Positions 19,468 to 27,067 of a stretch of DNA of 64,000 nt are shown here, one piece after another (the first letter of the stretch is position 1; each line of letters opens with the position of its first letter). Source of the stretch: Gimesia chilikensis (GTDB lineage Bacteria > Planctomycetota > Planctomycetia > Planctomycetales > Planctomycetaceae). Position numbers and translations under genes: made by a program. The DNA is taken from assembly GCF_008329715.1 (NCBI RefSeq), contig NZ_VTSR01000014.1, forward strand, positions 62,001 to 126,000, given 5' to 3'. Below the pieces are notes generated by a model, which did no database searches, was not told the origin of the DNA, and was given only the letters and a program-made list of their open reading frames with translations.

Positions 19468-19671
19468 ATGAACACTTCTAATCAAAAACTCGAAGAAGCC
19501 ATCAATTCCAATTCAATTCACATCGACGAACAGGAACGTTTCTGTCTGTTGGATGACAAAACCCATGGCTACCAGAATCTGGATGACAGCGATATCATCA
19601 TTCCGGATTTCGCTCACATTCTCCGTTCTGCTCATCGCGAGCTCAATGACTTCACACCTCCTGTAGGTTAA
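19468..19671 (+). CDS. Small acidic protein of unknown function, 67 residues
   Basis: ATG 19468 is chosen because the very strong Shine-Dalgarno AGAGGGGGAG ends seven bases upstream. The upstream in-frame start at 19426 has none. The 67-residue product is acidic and hydrophilic (repeated D/E, LDDSDIIIPDF), with a predicted helix FAHILRSAHRELN and a short tail ending TPPVG. It has no signal peptide, membrane segment, cysteine pair or recognised motif. It stands alone between divergent trpB and a convergent glycosyltransferase gene. The good start signal makes a real small gene likely. Confidence 0.65.
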   Translation: MNTSNQKLEEAINSNSIHIDEQERFCLLDDKTHGYQNLDDSDIIIPDFAHILRSAHRELNDFTPPVG

Positions 19672-19692
19672 TTGCTCCGTGAGTGCCTCCTG

Positions 19693-22035
19693 CTATTTTG
19701 CTACGGGGAAAATCTGCGCCGAGACGAAGTAACGCGCGCCGTCGCGTTCCACAATCAGTTCCGGCGCCCACTGTTCGATTTCTTTTTTCTTGTTATCAGA
19801 TAACGACTCAAACTTCTGATAACCGTATTGATTTTCCAGTGGCGGTTGCAGCACGCCTGCGGTTACCAGTTTCTGAAAACGTAGAGGCGTCACGTAGTCT
19901 GTGTACCCGTAAGATCCCGGCAGACGATAACGTAATACCTCTGACCAGTTCACATACACAAACGCGATATGCTCATCCTGGAATTTCTTTTTGATTTCTT
20001 CAGCCGGTTTCATCTTGAGTTGTTTCGCAGGTAACTCAGGGTTTGCTTCCGCCGTCCACTGCTGGAAAATATCTTCATCGAAGACCGTGTTGTAGATCAC
20101 CGGGAACTCGGCGTTGAAGACCTTCGCTTCTCCCACAAACAACACGACCTGGTCAGGGTCGAGCTCCATCTGGTTCAGTAACTCGATTTCAGGAGCCGTC
20201 AGATTGCCTGTGAACTTTCGCGCGTAAGCGAAGTCATCCAGGTACGCGTTATTGCCCCCCAGTCCGCTGGTGACGATACAGAGATTGAACATCACAGCAA
20301 ACAGCACCGCGACAGTCACGCCGGAACGCCAGAGCAGTTTCGAACTCCACGTTGCACCAATGCCCGCCAGTACCGCAACCACCGGCAGCATCGGTACCCA
20401 GAACCGATCGATCCGATGTGTCAGGAACCACCAGGAAAAGAATAGAAATCCGATATAAATCCAGAGCCAGTACATCAGCCGCCGGTGTTGTCGGTTCAGA
20501 AAGGCCAGCGGTGCCAGGCAGAACAGCAGCGGACTGATCCAGTCACTGGTCATCGTGACGTCGAGTAGACTATGCTTGAATTCAGCCAGCCCGATCGTTT
20601 TCATGCCGTGCCCGTTTTTCCATTTGGCATTCAATGCCTCCGTCAGGTCGTATCCACCAAACACAGAATACAACAGCGGATAAACCGGATTGCCTGTCTC
20701 CACCAGGTTCTTCAGCAGCCACGGACCAATGGTAATCAGGGTCCCGACCGCGAACACCACGCCCAGCTTCAAGGTCGTAGACCAGCAGAGCGTTTTATTC
20801 TCCCGGAGCAGGAACCAGCTAAAACCGAGCAGCGTCAGTCCCAGTGGAATCACAACGGATAACACGCCCGGGTACTTGGTCGCCATCGCCGAACCGGAGA
20901 GCAGCCCCGTGAGTAACGTAAAGCTCCAGAGTTCGCTCGGCAACCGGGATGTGTCGGCAGTGGATTTGTCCGTTGAGTCGTTCGCGTTAGTTTTCCATTT
21001 CTGCAGAACCGCTATCGTCAGGATCAGACTCAGCAGACTTGCCAGCAGATAAAAGGAGAGTGCTCCCTCGGTATATGCGATGATCGACATCCGGTAAGTC
21101 CAGGGATTCGTCAGGAACACCGTGGCTGCAATCCAGCCTGCTGTCGAACCAAACCAGTGCCGTGCCGTGGTGAAGATTCCCAGCGCGGTAAATAACGCGA
21201 AACTCATCAGCACCAGTTTGCCCGCCTGGGCTCCCGTGAACCAGTCCCCTTTGAGCGTCATCGACAGCAGTGTCACCATCTCGGTCAGGAACGGAAAGCT
21301 GGTATACACGTTATGGGGCAGGAAGCTGATATAGCCCTGCAGATAATATTCTTTCGGGCCCCCGAAATGATATTCGAGTACATCATAGTCAGTCGAAGGC
21401 AGCATCGAACCCAGAAACATGCTGAGCACAAACGGACTCATCAGCAGACAGCATCCCACGCGGAACAGTGTATCGACCATAATCGCTTCCGGCAGTGCCA
21501 GCTTCAAAGAACCCAGCGAGCCCGTTTTCTGTTTCGTTTCCTGCAGCGCCGATGCTACGCCCGCGATCGCGGTTAATATCAGTACGGCGTAACAGAGCCC
21601 CTGAGAGAGCATGCCCATCAGGCCCCCTCCCAGTGTCAGCAGTGTGACGAATGATATTCCCAGGCCCGCGGCGAAGACCGTGCGTTCTGCAGTGAAGGGG
21701 GCCAGCGGTACGCGGATCAACCGCGTCACGAGTTGTCCCAGTCCCCAGGCGCCCAGCAGGATGATCGACGCGACTCCGATCAACGGAATCCGCTGCGGAA
21801 AATAAGCCCATCCGGCGGGATGCGGATTCTCTTCGGGCAGCGGATCGACCAGATCCAGCAGCAGGAAAGGCATCTCGGGCACAATGTACCAGCGGTCGAT
21901 CTCCCTGTTGTTCGTCAGGGGAACGGACAGGTAGATCAGAAAAAACAGCAGCAGCCAGACCAGGGCTCCGTTCAGGAACAGCGGGGAATCTTTCTCCAGT
22001 GACTCCAGCGGTCTGTCTACAGATGGCTTATTCAT
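19693..22035 (-). CDS. Polytopic GT39-like membrane glycosyltransferase
   Basis: A 780-residue inner-membrane protein with roughly a dozen hydrophobic helices and a C-terminal periplasmic domain of about 150 residues (from ~610). MLPSTDYDVLEYHFGGPKEY has the Asp-rich first outer loop typical of the ArnT/PMT (GT39, GT-C fold) family. YFSWWFLTHRIDRFWVPMLP resembles the late conserved R-Y-x-x-P stretch. Such enzymes transfer a sugar from a polyprenyl-phosphate donor to a lipid or protein at the outer face of the inner membrane. The acceptor is unknown. It lies 50 bp downstream of nadC on the same strand and may share its transcript, though the functions are unrelated. Confidence 0.8.
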   Translation of the reverse strand: MNKPSVDRPLESLEKDSPLFLNGALVWLLLFFLIYLSVPLTNNREIDRWYIVPEMPFLLLDLVDPLPEENPHPAGWAYFPQRIPLIGVASIILLGAWGLGQLVTRLIRVPLAPFTAERTVFAAGLGISFVTLLTLGGGLMGMLSQGLCYAVLILTAIAGVASALQETKQKTGSLGSLKLALPEAIMVDTLFRVGCCLLMSPFVLSMFLGSMLPSTDYDVLEYHFGGPKEYYLQGYISFLPHNVYTSFPFLTEMVTLLSMTLKGDWFTGAQAGKLVLMSFALFTALGIFTTARHWFGSTAGWIAATVFLTNPWTYRMSIIAYTEGALSFYLLASLLSLILTIAVLQKWKTNANDSTDKSTADTSRLPSELWSFTLLTGLLSGSAMATKYPGVLSVVIPLGLTLLGFSWFLLRENKTLCWSTTLKLGVVFAVGTLITIGPWLLKNLVETGNPVYPLLYSVFGGYDLTEALNAKWKNGHGMKTIGLAEFKHSLLDVTMTSDWISPLLFCLAPLAFLNRQHRRLMYWLWIYIGFLFFSWWFLTHRIDRFWVPMLPVVAVLAGIGATWSSKLLWRSGVTVAVLFAVMFNLCIVTSGLGGNNAYLDDFAYARKFTGNLTAPEIELLNQMELDPDQVVLFVGEAKVFNAEFPVIYNTVFDEDIFQQWTAEANPELPAKQLKMKPAEEIKKKFQDEHIAFVYVNWSEVLRYRLPGSYGYTDYVTPLRFQKLVTAGVLQPPLENQYGYQKFESLSDNKKKEIEQWAPELIVERDGARYFVSAQIFPVAK

Positions 22036-22085
22036 TGGCAGTAATCAGTGTCTTCAACGAAATTAAAAATCGGGTCTTTTCAAAA

Positions 22086-22976
22086 TCAGGTGCGGCGTTT
22101 CCAGTCGAAGCCGATATCCAGCGAGATGACAGAGTGAGTCAACGCTCCCACGCTGATCCGTTCCACTCCCGTCTCCGCAGCGGCCCGTACCGTTTCCAGG
22201 TTGATGCCCCCCGATGCTTCCAGCAGTGTCGCAGGTGACTGGGCATCACGCATCTGAATCGCCTCCCGCATGGTCTCGGGCGACATGTTGTCCAGCAGCA
22301 CGATCTCAGGCTTCCCTTCAAGTGCGTCGGCCAGCTGTTCGAGCGTGTCGACTTCGACTTCCACTCCTTTTTCCCCGTTCACCGATTCCCGCGCCTGTTG
22401 CACCGCGGCTGCGATGGTGGGATGCGAATTGCGGCTGGCCCAGGCAGCCAGGTGATTGTCTTTAATCAGGATCCCGTCATACAGGCCCATCCGGTGATTC
22501 GTTCCCCCGCCGGCTGCGACCGCATATTTTTCCAGTACCCGCCAACCGGGCAGCGTTTTCCGCGTGTCCAGAATACAGGCCCGGGTTCCCTCGATGGCTT
22601 TGACGTACTCCGCCGTCTGTGAAGCAACGCCGCACAGATGCGTCAGAAAGTTCAAGACGGTGCGTTCCCCGGTCAACAGCGATGCCAGCGGCCCGGCACA
22701 CGTTGAAATGACGGATCCCGGTTCCAGGGCGGCGCCGTCAGCCAGATGATGCTCGCAGGTCACTCGCGGATCGAGTTCTGCAAAAATCAGTGAGGTAATC
22801 GGAGAACCGGCCAGGATTCCGCTCTGGCGGGCGACAATCTGAATCTCGGCCTGGTCGGTATCTTCAATCAAAGCCTGACAGGTCAGGTCGCCGGTCTCCT
22901 GGAGATCTTCCGCCAGGCTCAGTTTGATGAGGGTTTGGGCTGCTGCCTCGTGGGGCTGTGTAAAGGGAACTGTCAC
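22086..22976 (-). CDS. nadC: Nicotinate-nucleotide pyrophosphorylase (carboxylating)
   Basis: Quinolinate phosphoribosyltransferase, which makes nicotinate mononucleotide from quinolinate and PRPP in NAD synthesis. The open frame runs far upstream, to 24770, but the homologous part begins at about TVPFTQPHEAAAQTLIKLSL. GTG 22976 gives 296 residues, the usual size. ATG 23057 is an alternative with a 27-residue extension. Signatures are LAEDLQETGDLTCQAL, DTRKTLPGWRVLEKYAV, GGGTNHRMGLYDGILIKDNH, VEVEVDTLEQL and LEASGGINLETV. It is divergent from ald, whose start lies 165 bp away. Confidence 0.95.
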   Translation of the reverse strand: MTVPFTQPHEAAAQTLIKLSLAEDLQETGDLTCQALIEDTDQAEIQIVARQSGILAGSPITSLIFAELDPRVTCEHHLADGAALEPGSVISTCAGPLASLLTGERTVLNFLTHLCGVASQTAEYVKAIEGTRACILDTRKTLPGWRVLEKYAVAAGGGTNHRMGLYDGILIKDNHLAAWASRNSHPTIAAAVQQARESVNGEKGVEVEVDTLEQLADALEGKPEIVLLDNMSPETMREAIQMRDAQSPATLLEASGGINLETVRAAAETGVERISVGALTHSVISLDIGFDWKRRT

Positions 22977-23141
22977 GTGCGCATCTCTGTATTCGGGGGT
23001 CTGGGAACGCGCCGATTCAGGGGCATTCCGATTCTGAATCCAGCATCTGACTAACATCAGACGTAGAATTAAACGATAATAGCTATAAGTACTTATCGTA
23101 TCATAGCAGTCTGCAGTTTGACATGTAATCGGGAGAAGCAC

Positions 23142-24248
23142 ATGATTATCGGAGTCCCTCGTGAAATCAAGCAGGACGAGTACCGCGTCGCCCTGATTCC
23201 GGTCGGAGCCGAGGAATTGACGGCCGCCGGGCATACCGTCCTGGTCGAACGGGGAGCCGGGCAGGGAAGTGGGATTCCCGATGAACTCTACGAAGAAAAC
23301 GGGGCCGAAATCGTTGAAACGGCTCAAGAAATCTTCTCCCGCGCCGACATGATCATCAAGGTCAAAGAGCCCCAGCCCTCCGAATGGCCCCTGCTCAGAC
23401 CGGGCCAGATCCTGTTTACCTACTTCCACTTCGCCGCCGACGAAAAGCTCACCCGCGGCTTTCTGGAAACGGGCGCCACCGCCGTCGCTTACGAAACACT
23501 CGAAGGGAAAAACGGCCAGCTTCCGCTGTTGACTCCCATGAGTGAAGTCGCCGGACGCATGAGCATTCAGGAAGGCGCCAAGTATCTGGAACGCCCCCAG
23601 TTGGGGCGCGGCATTCTGCTGGGAGGCGTACCGGGAGTCCCGCCGGCGCACATCCTGATTCTGGGCGGAGGTGTGGTTGGCAAGAACGCGGCCCAGATTG
23701 CAGCCGGTTTTCAGGCGGACGTCGTCATTCTGGATATCAGCGTAGATCGTCTGCGTTACCTCGAAGACATCATGCCTGCCAACGTGAATACGCTTTACAG
23801 CGACAAACACAACATCCGCGAGCAACTCGAGCTGGCGGACCTGGTGATCGGGGCTGTCCTGATTCCAGGCGCCCGGGCTCCCATGCTCGTTCCCCAGTCT
23901 GCTTTGAAGATGATGAAGCCGGGTGCGGTGTTGATCGATGTCGCCGTCGATCAGGGGGGCTGTATCGAAACATCCCGGCCGACGACGCACTCGGATCCCA
24001 CTTTCGTCGTGGATGGCGTCGTGCATTACTGTGTCGCCAACATGCCCGGCGCCGTGGGACGTACCAGTACTTATGCCCTGTGTAACGTCACACTCCCGTA
24101 TGCACTCAGGCTGGCGAACCAGGGGCTGGAAGCCGCCTGTGCGCAGGACAGCGGATTGTTGTCCGCGGTCAACGTGCACAACGGACAGGTGACCAACCGT
24201 GCGGTCGCCGCGACCTTTGGTCTGGAATACCACGAGTTTTGTGTCTGA
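23142..24248 (+). CDS. ald: Alanine dehydrogenase
   Basis: NAD-dependent L-alanine dehydrogenase, interconverting alanine with pyruvate and ammonia. ATG 23142 is chosen because GGGAGAAG lies just upstream and MIIGVPREIKQDEYRVALIP is the family's canonical start. The product is 368 residues. KVKEPQPSEWPLLR holds the substrate-binding Lys, and FTYFHFAAD the catalytic His. ILGGGVVGKNAAQIA is the Rossmann nucleotide motif, and DVAVDQGGCIETSRPTTHSD closes the site. It runs alone on the + strand, divergent from nadC and followed by the gene-poor accessory stretch. Confidence 0.97.
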   Translation: MIIGVPREIKQDEYRVALIPVGAEELTAAGHTVLVERGAGQGSGIPDELYEENGAEIVETAQEIFSRADMIIKVKEPQPSEWPLLRPGQILFTYFHFAADEKLTRGFLETGATAVAYETLEGKNGQLPLLTPMSEVAGRMSIQEGAKYLERPQLGRGILLGGVPGVPPAHILILGGGVVGKNAAQIAAGFQADVVILDISVDRLRYLEDIMPANVNTLYSDKHNIREQLELADLVIGAVLIPGARAPMLVPQSALKMMKPGAVLIDVAVDQGGCIETSRPTTHSDPTFVVDGVVHYCVANMPGAVGRTSTYALCNVTLPYALRLANQGLEAACAQDSGLLSAVNVHNGQVTNRAVAATFGLEYHEFCV

Positions 24249-24858
24249 CGAAAACGCAGAGCCGTGACTTCGTTGATCCCGTCGAGGGACATTCCCCACT
24301 GAAAATCTGCGCCGCTCCTCTGAACAGATTGAACTTGAACCGCGCATCCCGAAGCGTATGCTGGTTCCCTTCTGGCTCGCGCGCGAGACGGGTGCAGCGT
24401 GCACTGCATGCAGGCGCACCACTGACGAAACAGCACCTGAATCTGAGTGGCTTTTCACCTGATGCTTACTGGAGTATTTCGAACCGGTTCGCGATGTTCG
24501 GTCTCCGCTGTTCAGGGCAGACTGAGACACAAACCGGTCAGACCAGGACAAAATCTGGGACAGACGTGGACAAAATCCGGTCACAACGGGACAAAATTCT
24601 GTCTTGACCCTCCGGTGCCCTTCAACACAATCAGTCTCCGTCGTCAAATCATACGCAGAGACAGCAGCGGTGAGTCTATCCATCTCACCACAGTCCACAT
24701 GCTTTGATTCATAATGAGAGTTCATAAAACACATCCTCAGGAGCGGCAAGGCACTGGCCGCCAGCAACACAGGGTGACGCGGACATTAGAACCGGTGACT
24801 GGCGCCATTCCGCTCACAGAATCGAGGGCCCCAAATAAAATTCGGACCGAGCGCAGCG
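24249..24858. other. Gene-free stretch after ald
   Basis: Reading frames exist here, but their translations are rich in Arg, Ser and Cys and look non-coding. The content is unremarkable except for the 22-bp iteron-like array at 24546-24601 and a short GAGCGCAGCGAGC palindrome-like run near 24849-24861. I see no RNA gene or pseudogene that I can identify. Confidence 0.4.
24546..24601. repeat. Three-copy iteron-like direct repeat, 21-22 bp spacing
   Basis: GGACAAAATCTGG at 24546, GGACAAAATCCGG at 24568 and GGACAAAATTCTG at 24589 repeat in direct orientation at spacings of 22 and 21 bp, two turns of B-DNA. This places the copies on one face of the helix, as in iteron or multi-site operator arrays. 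No initiator or regulator gene is adjacent. Confidence 0.6.
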
Positions 24859-25053
24859 AGCAGAAAACCGCCTGTGGAGACGAAATACTCCGAACCCGAA
24901 TTCCATTAACGTAGGGGCGGACCCATGTGTCCGCCCGCCTGTTGACTTTCAACATCAACAAGACTTCCAAGGGAAACATGATCCGTGACTCGAAATCGAA
25001 AAACCAACCACGCATTTTACTGAAAAGCAACCTGTCCCCGTAGCTGAAAATTG
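24859..25053. repeat. Dispersed structured repeat, copy A
   Basis: About 195 bp that aligns along its length with copy B at 25570-25772. It contains three potential hairpins. Hairpin 1 is GGGCGGAC-CCATGT-GTCCGCCC (24915-24936). Hairpin 2 is TGTTGA / TCAACA (24940-24960). Hairpin 3 is GC(A)TTTT-ACTG-AAAAGC (25012-25028). GGGAAACA near 24971 and CCTGTCCCC near 25031 could pair at longer range. It ends about 30 bp before the 155-residue gene. Confidence 0.8.
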
Positions 25054-25081
25054 TTAAGCTGAACAGGGAGACGGAACGAAT

Positions 25082-25549
25082 ATGGAATGGAAACTCCCGG
25101 ATCCCGACAACCATTCATCAATGCACGACGAATATATGACTGCGATTAAAAGTAGCGAATTCAGAGAAGAACATTTAGAGCTGAGTCCGGTCTGGACGTG
25201 GGAGAGCGATCCTTTCAAGCCCGAGGACTCGCTGATCCCGGTCCCGTTAACCACAGAAGCGATTGCACTGGCCGATTTATTACTCATCCATTCCGAGTTC
25301 AAAACTCCCTCCGGGAAAACATTACAGGGGTTGATTATCATGAGTCCGTTGGCTGATGACGTGTTTGCGATCGAGGTCCTGTCCGGCGAGCAGTCATTTA
25401 CATTTAACAGGCTTCTTCCGGAACTCGCGGAAGACGACCTGATTCAATTAGCCCGCTTTCTTTCTGAAGACCCGGGCAACATCTTCCCTTTGCGCTACTC
25501 TGTCGTTGCCGAAGCGCTTTTGATTCCAGACGGCGAGCTCACAATCTGA
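25082..25549 (+). CDS. Orphan 155-residue protein
   Basis: ATG 25082 follows CAGGGAGACGG, a usable ribosome binding site. The protein is acidic, soluble and lacks a signal peptide, membrane helix or cysteines. It opens MEWKLPDPDNHSSMHDEYM. It contains a strand-rich middle (LQGLIIMSPLADDVFAIEVL) and a helical end (LLPELAEDDLIQLARFLSED). I do not recognise the family. The size, acidity and position in a small island between two repeat copies would fit an immunity or addiction component, but no toxin-like partner is visible. It has repeat copies on both sides and an EF-Tu-domain gene downstream. Confidence 0.65.
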   Translation: MEWKLPDPDNHSSMHDEYMTAIKSSEFREEHLELSPVWTWESDPFKPEDSLIPVPLTTEAIALADLLLIHSEFKTPSGKTLQGLIIMSPLADDVFAIEVLSGEQSFTFNRLLPELAEDDLIQLARFLSEDPGNIFPLRYSVVAEALLIPDGELTI

Positions 25550-25569
25550 TTAGAGCTCAGCGCAACAAA

Positions 25570-25772
25570 AGCAGAAAACTAGCAGTGCAAACAAAATATC
25601 AATAGTCCGAATTCGATTTCCAATAATGTAGGGGAGGACCCATGTGTCCTCCCGCCTGATGACTTACACCATCAGCAAGACTCCGGAGGGAAACAGGCCA
25701 CTGTAACCAGGAACCCAGAAAACCAATCGGGCATTTTGCTGTAATGCAACCTGTTCCCTTGGCTGAAGATCG
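25570..25772. repeat. Dispersed structured repeat, copy B
   Basis: The same element as copy A, in the same orientation. Hairpin 1 is GGGAGGAC-CCATGT-GTCCTCCC (25632-25653). Hairpin 2 is CTGATG / CATCAG (25656-25675). Hairpin 3 is GCATT-TTGCTGT-AATGC (25731-25747). GGGAAACAGG near 25688 and CCTGTTCCC near 25750 could pair with one bulge. Stem positions that differ from copy A change in pairs. It fills most of the 303-bp gap between the two small genes. Confidence 0.8.
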
Positions 25773-25852
25773 AGAAGCGATAGGGGGCGTAATTAGTTGA
25801 ACTTGCTGCCTCCCGGTCTTCATGACCCAATGCAATGAAATGATGACCTCGC

Positions 25853-26161
25853 ATGAAATACCATGAAATTGAAGCCGAAGTCTACTATTTAACCACAGAG
25901 GAAGGCGGTCGCAAAAACGGCCTACTTAACGGATATCGCGGCCAGTTCCACTATGATGGTGGTGATCATGATGGGGGGCAGTTCTTTCCAGATTTCCTGG
26001 AAAACGAAATGATCGAACTGGGAAGCACGGTGTCAGTACTCATTCGTTTTCCAAAGCGACAGTGGGATGAAATTCATTCCGGCCGAATCAAAATCGGAAT
26101 GAGTTTTCTTGTTAGAGAAGGAGCTAAAGTGGTAGGACGAGGGAGGGTGAAGCGAGTTTGA
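25853..26161 (+). CDS. Stand-alone EF-Tu domain III-like protein
   Basis: A 102-residue protein that covers only the C-terminal beta-barrel (domain III) of elongation factor Tu. IEAEVYYLTTEEGGRKNGLLNGYRGQF follows the EF-Tu pattern F-E-A-E-V-Y-x-L-x-x-E-E-G-G-R-x-x-x-x-x-x-x-Y-R-P-Q-F. The end, GMSFLVREGAKVVGRGRVKRV, follows R-F-A-I-R-E-G-G-R-T-V-G-A-G-V-V. The GTPase domain and domain II are absent, and the gene starts and stops cleanly, so it is not a simple fragment at a contig or IS edge. In EF-Tu, domain III contacts EF-Ts, tRNA and some toxins. The role here is unknown. It may mimic or compete with EF-Tu. Confidence 0.8.
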   Translation: MKYHEIEAEVYYLTTEEGGRKNGLLNGYRGQFHYDGGDHDGGQFFPDFLENEMIELGSTVSVLIRFPKRQWDEIHSGRIKIGMSFLVREGAKVVGRGRVKRV

Positions 26162-26210
26162 TTGTGGTGGACAGAGTTGGCGAGACTACGCCTGGAAAAA
26201 CTCTACATTC

Positions 26211-26912
26211 TTATGCCCCAGCGGAACGCCCCGCTTCCACACGCCGTACAAAATCAGCAAGCACCTGATTGAATTCATGCGGACGTTCCAGATTCATGAA
26301 ATGCCCACAACCACGCATGACATGCAGCTCCGCCTGCGGTACCAGGTGCGACAGGGCCATCGCCTTCTCCTCGGTGATCACCGGGTCGTGCTCACCGCAC
26401 ATGACCAGCAGGGGTTTCTCCCACTGCGCAACGACCGCGGTGTGATCAGTGCGGCTGTGAAAGACCCGGACAGCGTTGAGCAGGTCTGCGGTCTCCTGTG
26501 ACAGCGCCAGCGACTCAATCCTCTGTACAACCGCTGGCTGTGCAGCGGCGCCCAACCAGCCGCTGATTTCCAGCCACATCCCGCGAATGCCCTGATGGTG
26601 CAGTGTGTCGAGATAAGCATCGCGTGCAGCAGGCTCCGGGCGATGGCCTGCTTTGGTTCCAACCAGCACCAGCGCCGCGATCCGATCGGGGGCCTGACGC
26701 GCCATTTCCAGCGCACAGGAACCTCCCATCGAGGAGCCGATGGCAATCAGGGAGTGTGTCTCAATAGAATCCAACACTCGGCTGGCCCAGTCTTCGAGGG
26801 AGTCTCCCAGTTGATACAGGCAGGGAGTTGTGCATCGTTCAGGGGCAATCGCGCGTTGTTCGTCCCACATCGAATGATCGAGAGGGAAGGCATGCAGAAA
26901 CGCGAGATGCAT
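26211..26912 (-). CDS. Alpha/beta hydrolase
   Basis: A 233-residue cytoplasmic protein of the MhpC/BioH-like group. MHLAFLHAFPLDHSMWDEQ is the oxyanion region. IAIGSSMGGSCALEMA is the nucleophile elbow with Ser61. CGEHDPVITEEKA holds the acid, and RGCGHFMNLERPHEF the catalytic His. The full triad is present, so it should be active. Substrate cannot be told from sequence. The cap domain is short. It is convergent with the EF-Tu-domain gene, with a gap of 49 bp. Confidence 0.9.
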   Translation of the reverse strand: MHLAFLHAFPLDHSMWDEQRAIAPERCTTPCLYQLGDSLEDWASRVLDSIETHSLIAIGSSMGGSCALEMARQAPDRIAALVLVGTKAGHRPEPAARDAYLDTLHHQGIRGMWLEISGWLGAAAQPAVVQRIESLALSQETADLLNAVRVFHSRTDHTAVVAQWEKPLLVMCGEHDPVITEEKAMALSHLVPQAELHVMRGCGHFMNLERPHEFNQVLADFVRRVEAGRSAGA

Positions 26913-26998
26913 TCAACTGGTCCTGATGATTAACCTGTGGCTTAGCTGTACACAATCCATTTTATGGTAACCACACGCCAGGCATTTGCTTATGGGAT

Positions 26999-27034
26999 AA
27001 AAAAAGAGAGGTGGAGCTTTCGCTCACACCTCTC
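26999..27034 (-). terminator. Rho-independent terminator of the giant gene
   Basis: On the - strand the stem GAGAGGTGtGAGC, a GAAA tetraloop and GCTCcACCTCTC are followed by seven T. It lies 34 bp after the stop codon of the giant gene. Confidence 0.9.
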
Positions 27035-27067
27035 CGTCTCTCATTATTCCAGTTGACAGGCGACTGC

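Noticed and set aside
24239..24607. 122-codon frame after ald
   Set aside because: It starts inside ald, the codon use is unlike neighbours and the end is made of the iteron-like repeat. Not a credible protein.
22977..24770. N-terminal extension of the nadC frame to 894 residues
   Set aside because: It runs antisense across all of ald, its translation (rich in Arg, His, Ser, Gln) has no domain, and nadC homology begins only near 22976.
24737..25114. 125-codon frame on the - strand through repeat copy A
   Set aside because: It translates the structured repeat (RADTWVRPYVNG-type text), a common spurious product of such repeats.
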